Assembly: GCA_963575745.1 (NCBI GenBank)
Contig: CAUYUJ010002113.1
Coordinates: 363,501-427,500, forward strand
Length of the DNA: 64,000 bases
DNA from: Prorocentrum cordatum
Taxonomy: Eukaryota; Sar; Dinophyceae; Prorocentrales; Prorocentraceae
Reading direction: 5' to 3'
In this document: piece by piece, positions 20,048 to 30,739 of the stretch
Numbering within the stretch: position 1 is the stretch's first letter
Layout: each line of letters begins with the position of its first letter
The notes under the pieces: generated by a model
What the model saw: only the letters and a program-made list of their open reading frames with translations
The model's database searches: none
What the model was told of the DNA's origin: nothing
Made by a program: the position numbers and the translations under genes

Positions 20048-20222
20048 CAGGCGCTGGGTGGGCGTCTCCGCTCGCCGCCAATCGGCGGAGCAGGTCTTGG
20101 GCAGGGCCGCCCCGCATGCCAGTGTGCGGGGTGGCGCTGGGCGGGCGTCTCCGCGCGCCGCCAGTCCGCGGAGCAGGCCGTGGGCAGGGCATCCCCCGCA
20201 CGCCATGGGCGCGCGGCCCGCA
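20048..20222. repeat. ~88-bp tandem duplication
   Basis: GCGCTGGGxGGGCGTCTCCG followed by CGCCGCCA.TC.GCGGAGCAGG recurs about 85-90 bp later, with flanking GCGGGG.GGCGC. It directly follows copy 1 of the GC-rich dispersed element. Confidence 0.65.
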
Positions 20223-20890
20223 CGCCACCAAAACCATGCCGACCACACGCCCCCCCGGCCGAGCCGCCGGGGAACCCGCTGACAAGAACGACTCCCAGGC
20301 CGCCCAGGCTGGGGCTTTCTGCTCCTGGATGCCCAGAACGGCTGCCCCCACTGAGCCCAAAATGAACAGGAGGGGGCCGAACTGAGGCGCCAAACCCACC
20401 AAGGCTCACCAGGGCCTAACACAGAACACCAAACGGGTGCAGGTTTCCGCACAAACCCCTCAGGAAGACGGAGGGCGGAGAGCACGACGCTGTGGTGACC
20501 ACGAACTTCGCAGATCCCAACTGGGCCCTATCGACTCACCTTGTGCCCGCTACCGATATTGGAGGGGCATGCGCCTAGAGTTACAGAAAGACTTAAGGCA
20601 ATCGCTACATCGGACTAGCCCAAGCTCAGCAGCTGAGTGAAAATCCTGCTCAATAGTGGAAAGCATAATAATCATGTTTCTGCTAGTTCGTTGCTTAGCA
20701 GACTCACCTGCAACTGTATGCACCCTAACTGCCCTGGGCGCCATGAAGGCCGCGAGCTAAGCGATCTTCCGTGGCATCTGAACGACCCCACGATGGTTAC
20801 CCACCAACGTGTCCACAACCTTCACTCCAGTAGCTCCACCATACGCAAAGGTGTCCGCCCACGTATCGCCCATTGCGGGTGCCAGTAGGC
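20223..20890. other. No recognisable gene
   Basis: GC-rich to 20500, then lower GC. GACTCCCAGGCCGCCCAGGCTGGGG near 20290 resembles the donor side of the exon at 29554 on the opposite strand, but its flanks do not continue the exon. Confidence 0.35.
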
Positions 20891-20897
20891 CATCTGA

Positions 20898-21018
20898 TTC
20901 GAAGGATTGCAAAAAACCAAAGGATTGCAAACAAAAACCCTGGATTGCAGAAAAATCAAGGGTTCTTTTGCAATCCAAGGGTTTTTTTGCAATCGAGGGT
21001 TTTTTGCAATCCTTCGAA
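20898..21018. repeat. Long fold-back: 21-bp perfect inverted repeat with internal GGATTGCAAA copies
   Basis: Positions 20898-20918 (starting TTCGAAGGATTGC, then six A) are the exact reverse complement of 20998-21018. Between them GGATTGCA recurs on the left and TGCAATCC or TGCAATCG on the right, so the whole ~120 bp can fold on itself. Another TTTGCAATCCAAGG follows at about 21028. This suggests a fold-back element. Confidence 0.8.
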
Positions 21019-21159
21019 GGGTTTCTTTTGCAATCCAAGGTTTTTTGGAGATCTGCTCGATACCACTGTGCGATGGCGCCCATGCGAGCCCACTTCTCTC
21101 ATAATCACGCGGGAAAAAAGCTTTCTCCGACTGTAAGACCCCACATCAGAATCTATGCA

Positions 21160-21480
21160 CCTTGCCCCTCGCCCTCTTCTCCTTTGACTGGCGCAGGCCT
21201 TCCTTCCACCCTCTGCGTCCTCCTCATCCTTCTCCTTGTCCTCCTTCTCTCCCTCGTCTTCCTATTCGTCGTACTCGTTGCATGTCTTATCCTCTTCCTC
21301 TTCCGCCTCCTCCTCCTCTTCCTCCTCCTCCCCCGCCTCCTCCTCCTCCTCTTCGTCCCTCTCCTCCTCATATTCCTACTCCTCCTTGTCCTTTTCCCTC
21401 TCCTCCTCCACCTCCTCCTCCTTTTCCCCCTCCTCATCTCCACCCCGCCTGTTCTCCTCGTGCACCTGTCCTTCCTCCTG
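21160..21480. repeat. Pyrimidine-rich tract (CCT/CTT)
   Basis: About 300 bp of mixed CCT, CTTC and CTC words on the plus strand, less pure than the other tracts. Confidence 0.8.
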
Positions 21481-21654
21481 TGATAAAAATCTACACTGTA
21501 GGTTTTCCTCGGTGCCCTCGCCACCACGCCCGGCACGGGCGCGTTCCCCGACGGCGAAATCGCGAAGCCGTTGGGACAACCCCGCAGACATCGAACTCAT
21601 TGCGGCCGCGCTCACGAGCCCAAAAAAGACGGCAGCTACAAGATCCCGATGACC

Positions 21655-22690
21655 CGCTCGGATGAACAGCATGAGCTACGGGCCCCACAGAGAGAGGCTC
21701 CCGCCTGAGACTTCCTCGCAATTCATTCACAGACGAAGCTCCCGCCTGAAACTTCCTCCATACTCAAGCTGGAAGAGGCCAAAAGTGACGACAGATGACC
21801 CGCTTGGATTGATAACATGAGCTGCGGGCCCCATAAAAAGGGGGCTCCCGCCGCAGACTTCTTGCAATTAACTCACAAAGGAAACTCCCGCCAGACATGT
21901 CCTCCATATTCAGGCCTCAGGGGCCCAACAAGTGACGACAGTTACAAGTTTCCGATGGCCGGCTCGGATTAATAACATGAGCTGCGGGCCTCATACGAAA
22001 GGGGCTCCCGCCTGAGACTTCCTCGCAATTCATTCACAGACGAGGCTTCCGCCTGAGACTTCCACCGTACTCAAACTAGTAGAGGCCCAAAGTGACGACA
22101 ATGACAGGATCCCGATGCCCCGCTCAGACTAGTAACGTGAGCGACGGGCTCCATAGCGACGGAAATTCCGCATTAGATTTTCTAGTACTTCACTCACAGA
22201 CGTGGCTGCCGCCGCAAACTTCCTGCAGATTCGCGCCGCAGGAGCCTGAAAATCACAACGGGTTTCAAGTTTCCGATGGCCCGCTCGGATAATAACATGA
22301 GCTGCGGGCCCCATATGGGGAGGGCTCCCGCCTGAGACTTCCTCGCAATTCACTCAGGAACGAAACTCCCGCCTGAGACTTCCTCCATTACACAAGCTTG
22401 AAGAGACCAGAAAAGACGACAAATACAATATTCCGATGGCCCGGTCGGATTAATAACATGAGCTGCGGGCCCCATAAGGAGGGGGCGCCCGCCTGAAACT
22501 TCCTCACGATTCACTGACAAATGCAACTCCAGCTGGATTTTTCCACCTTCTTCATACCTCAAGGACCCAAAAGCGACGGTAGTTACAAGTTTCGGATGAG
22601 ACGTTTCGATTAGTAACATGAGCTGCGGGCCCATAGGAAAGAGGTTCCCGCCTGAGACTTCCCCGCAATTCACTCACTGACGAGACTCCC
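21655..22690 (+). repeat. 160-bp satellite, about 7 copies (orientation A)
   Basis: The anchor ATGAGCTGCGGGCCCCAT lies near 21671, 21817, 21977, 22135, 22297, 22458 and 22618 (spacing 146, 160, 158, 162, 161, 160). Each unit also has two GCTCCCGCCTGAGACTTCCT boxes about 65 bp apart, AATTCATTCACAGACGA, and GTGACGACAGTTACAAG. The reverse complement of this unit makes up 44925-45770. Confidence 0.85.
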
Positions 22691-22699
22691 GCTCGAGAC

Positions 22700-22990
22700 G
22701 CCCTCAAGATGAATGCGTGCGCGTGTGAGTGATGACAATGGTGGTGGTTCATAAGGTGACGACAATGATGGTGATGATAGTTCCCGCTTAACAGACGATG
22801 ATGACGATGGAAATTGGTAGTGCGTGATGGTGATGGAAATGGTGATGTAAGTGATGAGTGAATTTTCGAGTGGGTGTGATGGCGAGTGAGTGAGTGATAA
22901 GTGATTACGAGTGAATGAGTGAATGAATGAGTGTGTAAGTGATGATGTGGTGGTGATGATGGTGATGACGTGGGTGTAAGAGTGAGTGGC
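22700..22990. repeat. GATG/GTGA-type degenerate microsatellite
   Basis: Words GATGATGGTG, GTGAGTGAGTGA and GAATGAATGAGT follow directly on the end of the 160-bp satellite. No coding potential. Confidence 0.75.
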
Positions 22991-22994
22991 GAAA

Positions 22995-23370
22995 AAAATG
23001 AAGGGTTCCTGCGCGGGGGGTGTGCAAAGAAAACCAAAAAACACGGAGGATGTGGGAACTAAAGCATGTCCTCCGACTTGCTTTCGCCTCAGGCTCAGGA
23101 CTCCATCTCACAACTTCGCCCGTAAAAGGAAGGTGGTCGTCCACCGAAGTGCCAAACCGTTCCAGTATCATGGGCGCGTGGCATCCCGCATGGCGCTCTC
23201 CACGGGGCGCTGCCTGATCTTTTCCTAGACGGGCGCCGGTGCTTGGCACGAACAAAGGGCCCTGTCCTGGGACATAGCTCTACGATGGCCCATCCAACTC
23301 TGTAAAGCGCGGGGTGGCTCTTTTGCATGCCCGACGCGTCCTAGCACGCAATTGGGCTCCATCTCCCTCA
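22995..23370. other. No recognisable gene
   Basis: Mixed sequence, no repeat or domain identified. Confidence 0.3.
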
Positions 23371-24118
23371 AATGCGACCCCAAGTCGAGATTCCAGGCGC
23401 ATCCTCAAGTGGCCCAGGTTCGCGGGGTTGGAGCGGCACGCCGCAGGTCAGGTCGAAGTTGTCGGGGTCGCCCAAGTTCTCCTCGACGCGCGCCCCCCCA
23501 GACGTCCGCAGCACAATCGCATCATCAATCAGAACTTCTGGGCGCGCAACAGACGGCTGGAGCATCGCAAGAACGCGCGTTCAACCGATGCGCTCACGTG
23601 CCCATAGCTGCCCCGCGATCCGGGCAATCGCGCGGGCTCCCACATCCCAGGCCGACAGCTCTGCCAAGACATAGCAGATCTCCGGCCCGGCCCACAGCTT
23701 CCGAGGAGCCCTTCGCGCGGGCCCCCGGCGGACAAACGAAAACGCCGGGCGCGCGGTCCGCCCCCAGGTCTGCTCGTCGCCAATGCGCTCAGGGAGGCGC
23801 TCGCGAGTGCGAAGTGCCTGCAACCGACGCGTCGAGCCAACTAACATTTTTTCTCCAGCTCCCGCGAAGCCACGTGCGACGCGGGAAATGCTGCCCAAGA
23901 TCACCCATGACATCTGCTGGCCCATTGACCCCCCCAGCCGCTGGGGGCCAGCGCGAGCCGTGCAGATGCGGGCGGTCTACGCGCCATCGCCCAGCGTGGT
24001 TTGACCTCCGTGAACTAGGCGCAAACATGGTTTGACCTCCTGGAACTTGGCGCAGGCAGCCTTCCAAGCGCGAAACAGATCTGCGACGGAGAGACACGCG
24101 CCCATCCCGCATGAAACA
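23371..24118 (-). pseudogene. Possible C-terminal remnant of the second retroelement
   Basis: Minus-strand frames continue downstream of the RT relic with protein-like stretches such as IDDAIVLRTSGGARVEENLG and ERIGDEQTWG, broken by frame changes. They contain no diagnostic catalytic motif. I link them to the RT relic only because of orientation and adjacency. Confidence 0.25.
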
Positions 24119-25900
24119 TTACCGAGAGACTCGTAAAGTCACGGGGGGGGGGGGGGCGGATCGAGCACCGCGTTGACTGGCGCAAGGTAGGGGCGTGAGC
24201 GATGCATTCTGCGCTGCGACGATCGCCCCGCCAGCGAATGAGCGCAGCTGCTTGAGCGCCGTATCCGACGCGCCGCTGACGCCCGCGCCGTGCTCGACCG
24301 CGGGGGGGGTCACCGCCCTCCACAGCGCGCGCGCGCACTTGTGCACCGCCCGGCTGAGCTCTGTGATCTTACCCACTCGCGCGCTCAACTTCGCAAGTCT
24401 GTCGCGCTCTTGTACACGACGCACAATCGCTCCATGAAGCTCGCGCCCTAAGCGTAGAATGTACTGCTTGGCTTTGAGTTTCACGCATCGCGCCCCCGAC
24501 GATAAATCACGCTGTCAATGATTCGCCCTCGTCGGTGCAACTTCGAACCTAGACTTCGACGGCTGGAGGATGAGGCCAGGCCGCCTGGCGTCTGCCCGAA
24601 AGCTGCGCACGCTCGCAATGAGAACTTTTGCTTCGGGAGGGTCAAGTCCGCGCCGCTGCGTCGTGAAATCATCCATGGGAACGCGCGCCGTGGAATCATC
24701 ATACATGTTGTACTGATTGCTGACGCAACGTACAGCGCGACCAACCATACCGTCGCTGCGCTCGCACATCCTGCAAGTACACATTGATGGGGGTAAATGT
24801 AGAGAGCCAAGATTTCCATCTGTGCAAGTCGTGCGAGGCACTCGATCTGTCTGCATTATCGTCGCCATCAGTCTAGCAGGAACCCAGACCACGCGCTTCT
24901 CGCCATTCGATGATCCATACTGTTGTTTCATAACTTTTGAACGTGTCAAAGAAAACTGGGATGACATTGAGCTTCCGTGCGCGTGGTGTTTCAGCTGACA
25001 TATCAAACTGGAGTGCGCAATAGGATGAAGACCTTCTTGCGCCAGTGCCCCAGAACGATGGGCGGTGATGACCGCTCTCCCGCGCGGCACTGAAGGGCCG
25101 CCGTGATCGGTCCCAGATCCTCAACAACGCGCTGGGCAAAGCGACGAGCCTGGCGCCGCCGCTTGGCTTCGGGACCGCGCCAAGCTCTGTGAACAATTGA
25201 TCCTGCGGCCATGTCAATCTCTCCTCGCATGTCATGGAGAGCTCATCCATCGCTGGTAGACCTTCGTCATGGAGAGTCCAAAACTGCCGAGGGAGATCGT
25301 GCGCGAATCTGACAACGTCCGTCGCGTCGAGCAATGCGCATGCCGGCGCTCCGCAACTGGAGGCCCGTCAGCACTGGCAGGCGCCCCCGCCTGCTCGCGT
25401 CAGCAGGCGCGGGGTGCTCACAAGCGCCGTGACGACACCAGAAATGCTTGCACCTTCCCAATTCTTGATCGGCTAGTTGTGTTGGCACGGGGTGGTCCGA
25501 TGCTTGCAGGGCCAGCTGGAACGACCGAAAGGCGCGTGCATCTGCGAGCATCCCGTCCGCCATTCCTGAACGCCTCCTCCGCCCATGTTAGCCGCTCTTC
25601 TTCGCGTTGCGCCGGATGCAAGTCCTGCGTGAGCTGCGACTGCGCCATCGCATGCTCGATCTTCCGAACCCACTCGCCATCGCTGAACCAGACAGGTTCG
25701 TCCGACGCCCGATGAGCGTCGACCGCGTCGATGGCCCCACGAGAAAGAACTCCCCATGTCGTAGCAGAGGGCTTCCAGCTGCTCCGCGCGGGCCTGCCCG
25801 CCCATATCCGAGCTTTCAGAGGCCGCGTTTGCCCGAGCTGGTCGAACTGGCCGTTGGCGACGGTGCTCCTTGAGTGCCTTGAAAAACACATTTTCCAGAG
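24119..25900 (-). pseudogene. Decayed reverse transcriptase (non-LTR-like) relic
   Basis: Read on the minus strand across several frames: near 25190-25095, ELGAVPKPSGGARLVALPS (the lysine-proline box before the RT palm); near 24950, VFFDTFKSYE (motif A with its Asp); near 24690-24660, a degraded YxDD-type box (PMDDFTTQRRG, with its Asp pair); then near 24460-24200, a basic segment (RVQERDRLAKLSARVG) and AGVSGASDTALKQLRS, which resembles the region after the RT domain in dinoflagellate retroelements as I remember them. The frame changes at least twice, so it is dead. Upstream, 25900-25335 holds further protein-like but unassigned sequence (AFRNGGRDARRC). No terminal repeats or poly-A tail are seen. 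Confidence 0.6.
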
Positions 25901-26865
25901 GAACTGAAACTCCCGCTTTCGATGTGATCGTGGGCAGCGCGCCCATGCACTCTGCCATGCGCCAATTGCGGCGCGCCCAGCTCTCAGCTACTCGCCACGA
26001 GCACGCGCGCCCATTTCCATACTCGCGCCAATCTCCAGGCATTCGCGCGCGCGAAATGGTGTCTGCTTCGCGTCGGCCAGGCGATAGCTACCGTAAAGAG
26101 TGTTCACCTGCGGGCTCATGCCGTCTAGCTGTTTCCAATTCAACAAGATTGGTCTCTGCCTTTCATGTCCAAAGAAGCTCCTCGTCGGAGCCAGCGCATG
26201 CACTCTGTTTGCGAAATGCACTTCGTTTACAAGGACACCGTGCACACCTAGGGAGCTTCATTTTTCTCAGCATGGCGTGGTATTCCTGCGTCCTCGCGGC
26301 CACGGGCACTGGCAAATGGCATGTTGCATCCGCATCCTCAATCGCAATGGGCCGACTGTTGGTGTTTAGAGGACCTGCTGCAACCGGGAATTGGACAAAA
26401 TGCAATCAGTGGATGGTTTGGCATTCGCAAAAACCAGAAATCAACGACGATCGAGGACCCCGAAAACCAATGCGGTTTCTGGAAGGCTTGCATGGCCTGA
26501 CGAAGGCCCGAAAGGGGCCCCGATATGGCCCAAGAGAAACCCACGAGGGCCCAGTATCATTGATCTTCCTGACACCATGGGCCGCCAAGATCAACGGATG
26601 GCCGCCGATAGCACAACAAGACAAGCCAAACGGCCCCCCAAAAAACCCAACCAACGAGTGCCCAATATACCTGTAACGTCGCCGTATAACGCAACTCTGA
26701 CCAGCTTAACTGCGCGTTCCCTGGTCGCAAGCAGAGAGGACATCTTTGAACGTATGGATACACAAATGTACACTTCACAGTTCGACATTGCATGTATGCA
26801 CGTAGCTCTGCATATGCCGAAACCAGCCCGTGATGTTCCGTCGCTAGAGCGTGAAATCGGTAGTG
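25900..26865. other. No recognisable gene
   Basis: May include the 5' part of the RT relic (26042-25900). Around 26440-26600 there are words like GGCCCGAAAGGGGCCC and GGCCCAAGAG, reminiscent of the CAAGA decamer family but not clearly periodic. Confidence 0.3.
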
Positions 26866-26869
26866 ATAA

Positions 26870-27190
26870 CAATCGTGAGATGAATAATGATATCGATACT
26901 GGGATCGTTAGTGGGTTAAATAGTGGCATGGAGATTTGCATCGATTGTGAGATCGACTGTCAGCTCGACAATGGGATCGACGACGATAAAGGTCGATCGT
27001 GAGACCGATCGTGAAGTCGATTCAATAACACCGATAGCGAGAGCAATCATTATACCGTTCGTGCGATTTACAGCGGGATCGATTGTGATATCGCTCGGGG
27101 GATCAACTGTGAGATCGATAGGGGGGGCGATAGCGAAATGGTAATGGTATTCGGTGTGGGACCGCTCGATAAGAAGATCGAGCAAGAACC
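26870..27190. repeat. GATCGAT/GTGAGATCG degenerate minisatellite
   Basis: Words of 15-18 bp such as GGGATCGATTGTGATATCG recur with strong divergence. Both strands stay open with Ile/Asp/Arg-rich translations that are not credible proteins. Confidence 0.6.
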
Positions 27191-27219
27191 CAGGAACGCA
27201 GAAACAAGGGAAGCCGGAG

Positions 27220-27385
27220 CTTAAACTTTCGCTCGGGCGCCGCTAAAAATAGTCTTACACAATCGTTCGCCCAAGCGCCGCTGACAACCGTTTTGCATAG
27301 TTGCAACAATTGCAGCGGTGGAGGGCTGGTGGGTTCTGTTTTTGAAAGGGGCTCTCACCTGAGCGCCGCGCAAATTCGTCTCACT
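27220..27385. repeat. ~88-bp repeat family (AGCGCCGC box), partial copies
   Basis: GGGCGCCGCTAAAAATAGTCTTACAC and GAGCGCCGCGCAAATTCGTCTCA match the box of the arrays at 27640-28080 and 42580-42830. Confidence 0.55.
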
Positions 27386-27386
27386 C

Positions 27387-27592
27387 TTCCCTTCCTCCTT
27401 CTGTCTCCTTCCCTTACCCCTTCCCCTCCCTTGTTCCGTTTCCTGCTCCCCGTCCCCCTTCTCCTCTCACTCTTCCTGCTCCTCCTCCCCCCTCTCCTAC
27501 GCCCCCTCCTCTCCTCCCCCTCCCCTCCTCCTGCCCCCCCTCCACCTCCTTCTCCACCTCTCCCTCTCCTGTCCTCTTCCTCGTCTGACTAG
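27387..27592. repeat. Pyrimidine-rich tract
   Basis: CCTTCCCTT and CCTCCTC words on the plus strand, about 200 bp. Confidence 0.85.
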
Positions 27593-27639
27593 CTTGTTAG
27601 AAGGGTCGGCTGGGCGGTTCGCATGAGACTCCCCCACGA

Positions 27640-28085
27640 TGTTCGATCATGAAGCTTAAAATCTGCGACAGCTTCCATGGTAGAGGATAGCTCGTTCGAG
27701 CAAATCGGCTCTCGCTTTCGCGCCGCGGACCCACGTCTCAAAAGCTTGCAGCGGCTACAAGGATTGAGGGCCAGTCGCTTTCAAAGTGGGGCTCTCGCCC
27801 TGGTCGCGCACGCTCGTCTGCAAAGCCAATCATCACAGGATGAAGGGCCAGCAATTTAAATAATGGAGCTCTCTCATCAGCGCCGAGGGCACTCGTTTCA
27901 AAACTTGTAGAAGTTACAAGGATGGATGGAGGCTGGTTCGGCTTCACGATGCGGCTCTCGTTGGAGACGTCCCCGAATTCTACGACTCGAAGCTAAAACA
28001 CGTGCAGCAACTACACGGATGGACTGCGGATCCTTTTCAAGATGGGCCTCAAACTTTAGACCCCCGCGACAGTTGATGGCCGTCC
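27640..28085. repeat. ~88-bp tandem repeat, about 5 diverged copies
   Basis: The unit is about CAAGGATGGAGGGC, then TTTTCAA, GTGGGGCTCTCG, AGCGCCGCGCACxCTCGTCT and CAAAACTTGCAG. It is shared with 42580-42830 in the same orientation, where the copies are better conserved. Confidence 0.65.
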
Positions 28086-28189
28086 GCCACCGTGCTTGCA
28101 CTGAGTGGGCGTGTCAGAACGCCTGCTGTTGTCTTGGAGGGTTTTGAATGTTGCCTAGGGCCGACCCCCCCCCCCCGGCACGCGCGCGC

Positions 28190-28790
28190 TTCGAAGATCG
28201 CTGAAATTGTTCTCCGAGGGTCCTACCGAAAGGGCAAGATGGCCTCCAAGACGGCTTACAGGGCAGTCAAGAGAACACCAAGACGGCCCAAGATGACCCA
28301 AAACGGGTCAAGACGGCCTCAAGAGGCTCCAAGACGGTCCAAAGAGGGCTCCCGGAGGCCCTCCAAGAGAGTCCGAGGAAGCTAAACATATTAACGTTCC
28401 GAAGGTGTTCGAAGGACTCTGACATTGTCGCCTGCTTGGGCTTTCGACCGCCCAACAAGGCCCAAGAGGCCTCCAAGATAGCCCCAAGACAGCCTATACG
28501 GCCTCCAAGAGGGCCCCAATTCGGCTCAAGATCGCCAGAGAGGCTCCCAAGAAGGCACCAAGACGGCCCTAGAGCGCTCCAAGAGGGCACCAAGACGTCC
28601 AGATTAGCCTCTAAGGCTGCCCCCGAAGGCGTCATACGGGCCAATCGCCTCCCCAAGCAGGCCCAAGAGGCTCCAAGATGCCCCCAAGAGGCCCCAGGAG
28701 GCCCCCGAAAGGCCCTCGAGAGACCCTCCAGGAAGCTCCCAGGAGGCCCCCAGGATGCCCCAAGAGGGCCACACGATGCGTTCTACTCCT
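28190..28790. repeat. CAAGA-type decamer repeat array
   Basis: Words such as GGCCTCCAAGA, CTCCAAGACGG and GCCCCAAGAGG recur every 10-12 bp for about 600 bp, interrupted near 28380-28435 by an AT-richer linker (CTAAACATATTAACG). It has the same architecture as 11.0-12.2 kb and 47.15-47.4 kb. Confidence 0.75.
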
Positions 28791-28794
28791 CGTC

Positions 28795-28856
28795 ATCATT
28801 TTCTCATCTCCTCCTCCTCCTCCTCCTCTTCCTCCTCCTCCTCCTTCTCCCCCCCA
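28795..28856. repeat. (CCT)n microsatellite
   Basis: Plus-strand CCT run directly after the decamer array. Confidence 0.85.
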
Positions 28857-28869
28857 CCGCGCGGACGAA

Positions 28870-29395
28870 GACGATGTCGGGATCACGATCCTCCCCAGTT
28901 CAGACCACTCGCTGAACTGCCGCGGGGTCTGAACTCGACAAACTTCATACCACGCGGGCGAAGACGAGGTTGAGTTCACCGACCGTCCTCAAAATACCGT
29001 TTGTCGAAATTGCGCTGTTCCTGCACTCAGTCTCCTTTCTACAGCGCTGTTGCACAGGCATAGTGGCGGGGTTTGCCGCAGGCAGCTGGCTAACTTCAAA
29101 TGGTGCAACTCTTACTTACAACGTCGCCCTTGAAATGTCGGATTATGTTCGGAAAGTGGCTGTGGCTGGAGACTTCCTTGAACTTCCACGTTCTACTCCT
29201 CCGCGCTGCCTTTAGCTCGGAAATTGGATGGTGTAACCTTCACATAATGGAATATTGCCCTGATGGCAGGCCAACTGGGCGCTCGTCATTCCGGCGGGGT
29301 GTTTCCGACCGTGGAATATAATACTTGTAGAGACGTATGAATTATGAAGTGGGGGCTTGGGACGGGGTGGTGTATTGCAGCATCGCTGATGAATA
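28870..29395. other. No recognisable gene
   Basis: Contains GTTCAGACC and GGTCTGAAC about 30 bp apart (28897-28932) as an inverted pair. The remainder is unique moderate-GC sequence. Under the exon-joining model it lies in the large intron. Confidence 0.35.
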
Positions 29396-29404
29396 CTGGG
29401 TTTA

Positions 29405-29520
29405 CGCTGATCTCCTCTTCTCCCCCCTTCCCTTCGTGCCCTCCGTCCCCCTCCTCTTTCTCTCTCCCTCCGTCTCCCTCCGCCTCCCTCCTCCCCCCTC
29501 GACTCCCTTCCCCTCCACCA
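29405..29520. repeat. Pyrimidine-rich tract
   Basis: CCTCC, CTTTCTCTC and CCCTC words on the plus strand, located 35-150 bp after the 3' end of the exon at 29554 when read on the minus strand. Confidence 0.7.
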
Positions 29521-29553
29521 TGCGCACGAGCAGAAGGCCCCAGCCCAGGCAGC

Positions 29554-29661
29554 CTGAGAGTCCTTCTTGTACGAAGGCTTTCCGTGGTTTTGCCCCACCG
29601 CGGTGAAGGAGCCGCGGACAATGGCCCCGACGGTGGCGTGGGCGCAGCCGCTGACGCTCAG
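29554..29661 (-). CDS. 108-bp exon of the split dinoflagellate domain (GQNHGKPSYKKDSQ part)
   Basis: The minus strand has acceptor TTCCCAG at 29662 and then exactly 36 codons in phase 0. They start LSVSGCAHATVGAIVRGSF and end GQNHGKPSYKKDSQ, followed by a GC donor (CAG/GCTGCC) at 29553. The pattern SGC.H..VG.I..G.F...GQNHGKP.YKK is what I remember at the start of a domain repeated in many dinoflagellate proteins, normally followed by VNGLDVxLYFWDxRDG. That continuation is found in phase at 17847. If both are one gene, the intron is 11,706 bp and contains the RT relic, the 160-bp satellite and several pyrimidine tracts. Alternatively they are exons of two paralogues. The upstream exon (higher coordinates) is not identified. 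Confidence 0.62.
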
Positions 29662-29699
29662 CTGGGAAGCGTTAGCGGCGGCACCGCCTGCGGATGGAA

Positions 29700-30110
29700 G
29701 GGGGCGGGGGGGGGGGGAAGACAAACTAGATGCGATCGCGCCATATCTGACATCCTACGCCCCACGTCCACCCCTTCCCATTGCGCTGATGTTCTCCACC
29801 CGCCGACGGGAGTCCTCGCGAACCTAGATCCCCAAGTACCCTCATCGTGTGATGTGCAATCAAAAAGGGGATCTGCGCATGCTGGAGAAAATGGCGGATG
29901 ACGAGGAGGATGCGCAGGAGGAGGAGGAGGAAGATGAGAAAGGAAGAGGAGGCGAAGGACCAGCAGCAGCGGCAGGAAGAGCGGGGGGGGAGCAGGACGA
30001 CCAAGAGAACACGGAGGGGAAAGGAGGGTACCGATAACGACGAGGAACTAATCAGATCCAGACGTGTGGCCCGCGATGGGGCGAGGGCGCTAATCCGAAC
30101 GACGGGGGCA
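29700..30110. repeat. G-rich and (GGA)n low-complexity sequence
   Basis: G run at about 29703-29717, and AGGAGGATGCGCAGGAGGAGG-type purine sequence at 29900-30030. No domain in any frame. Confidence 0.6.
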
Positions 30111-30735
30111 AAGCGCCGATCCTGAACTGTGGCCAGTGCTGCAGCGGGGGCACCATGCTGGAAAGACCGAGAACGTTCTGAGTGGATAAATCATCATGGA
30201 AAGGGTGCAATTTTCAAGAACTGTAGGCTAGCGAAACTAAAAAGACATCAGGGGATATCTGATGGTAGTTGAGGAAGAGTCAAGGGGGAAGGTTCGGCCG
30301 AGGAGCTAGATTGGGCATGACGAGGGCGAGGTGGTAGAGGTGGATCTAAAGGGGAAGGCGGAGGGGGACGGGAATTGACCTGGCATGGTGCCGAAGAGAT
30401 TTGTGGGGAGCAGGAGAAGGGACTTCAGGAGGCACGTGTGCGGACTAGAGAGGGGAGGATGCGCTGGGGCAGGGATGGAGGAACGGAAGGAGGAACGCGG
30501 GGAGAAGCAGGAGGAGGCAAGGTAAGCACAGCCTGCCCGGGACCTGCGTGGCGGCCCGATGAGCAGGAGGAGGTAGGATGAGGAGGTGGGAGGACAAGAA
30601 AACCGATCAGGAGGAGCCGGCGTGCGAGGGAACATGATGAGAAAGAGGAGGAGCACGTACAAGCATGGGGGGACATCGCTCAACGGGGCACGGCACTGGA
30701 AGAAGCTCCTCTAGTTAGCCTGGTGCCGTTGCACC
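30110..30735. other. Purine-rich region without gene
   Basis: GA- and GGA-rich plus strand (for example GGAGGAACGCGGGGAGAAGC) with no periodicity. The minus-strand frames are Ser/Pro/Leu-rich artefacts. Confidence 0.4.
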
Positions 30736-30739
30736 CTGC

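Noticed and set aside
20437-20485. Copy of the split-domain exon near 20290-20340
   Set aside because: Only the short CCCAGGC-CAGGCTGGGG junction-like phrase resembles the intron side of the exon at 29554; no exon codons are present.
21655-22690. CRISPR-like array
   Set aside because: Units are 160 bp and similar throughout; there are no short conserved repeats with unique spacers, and the genome is eukaryotic.
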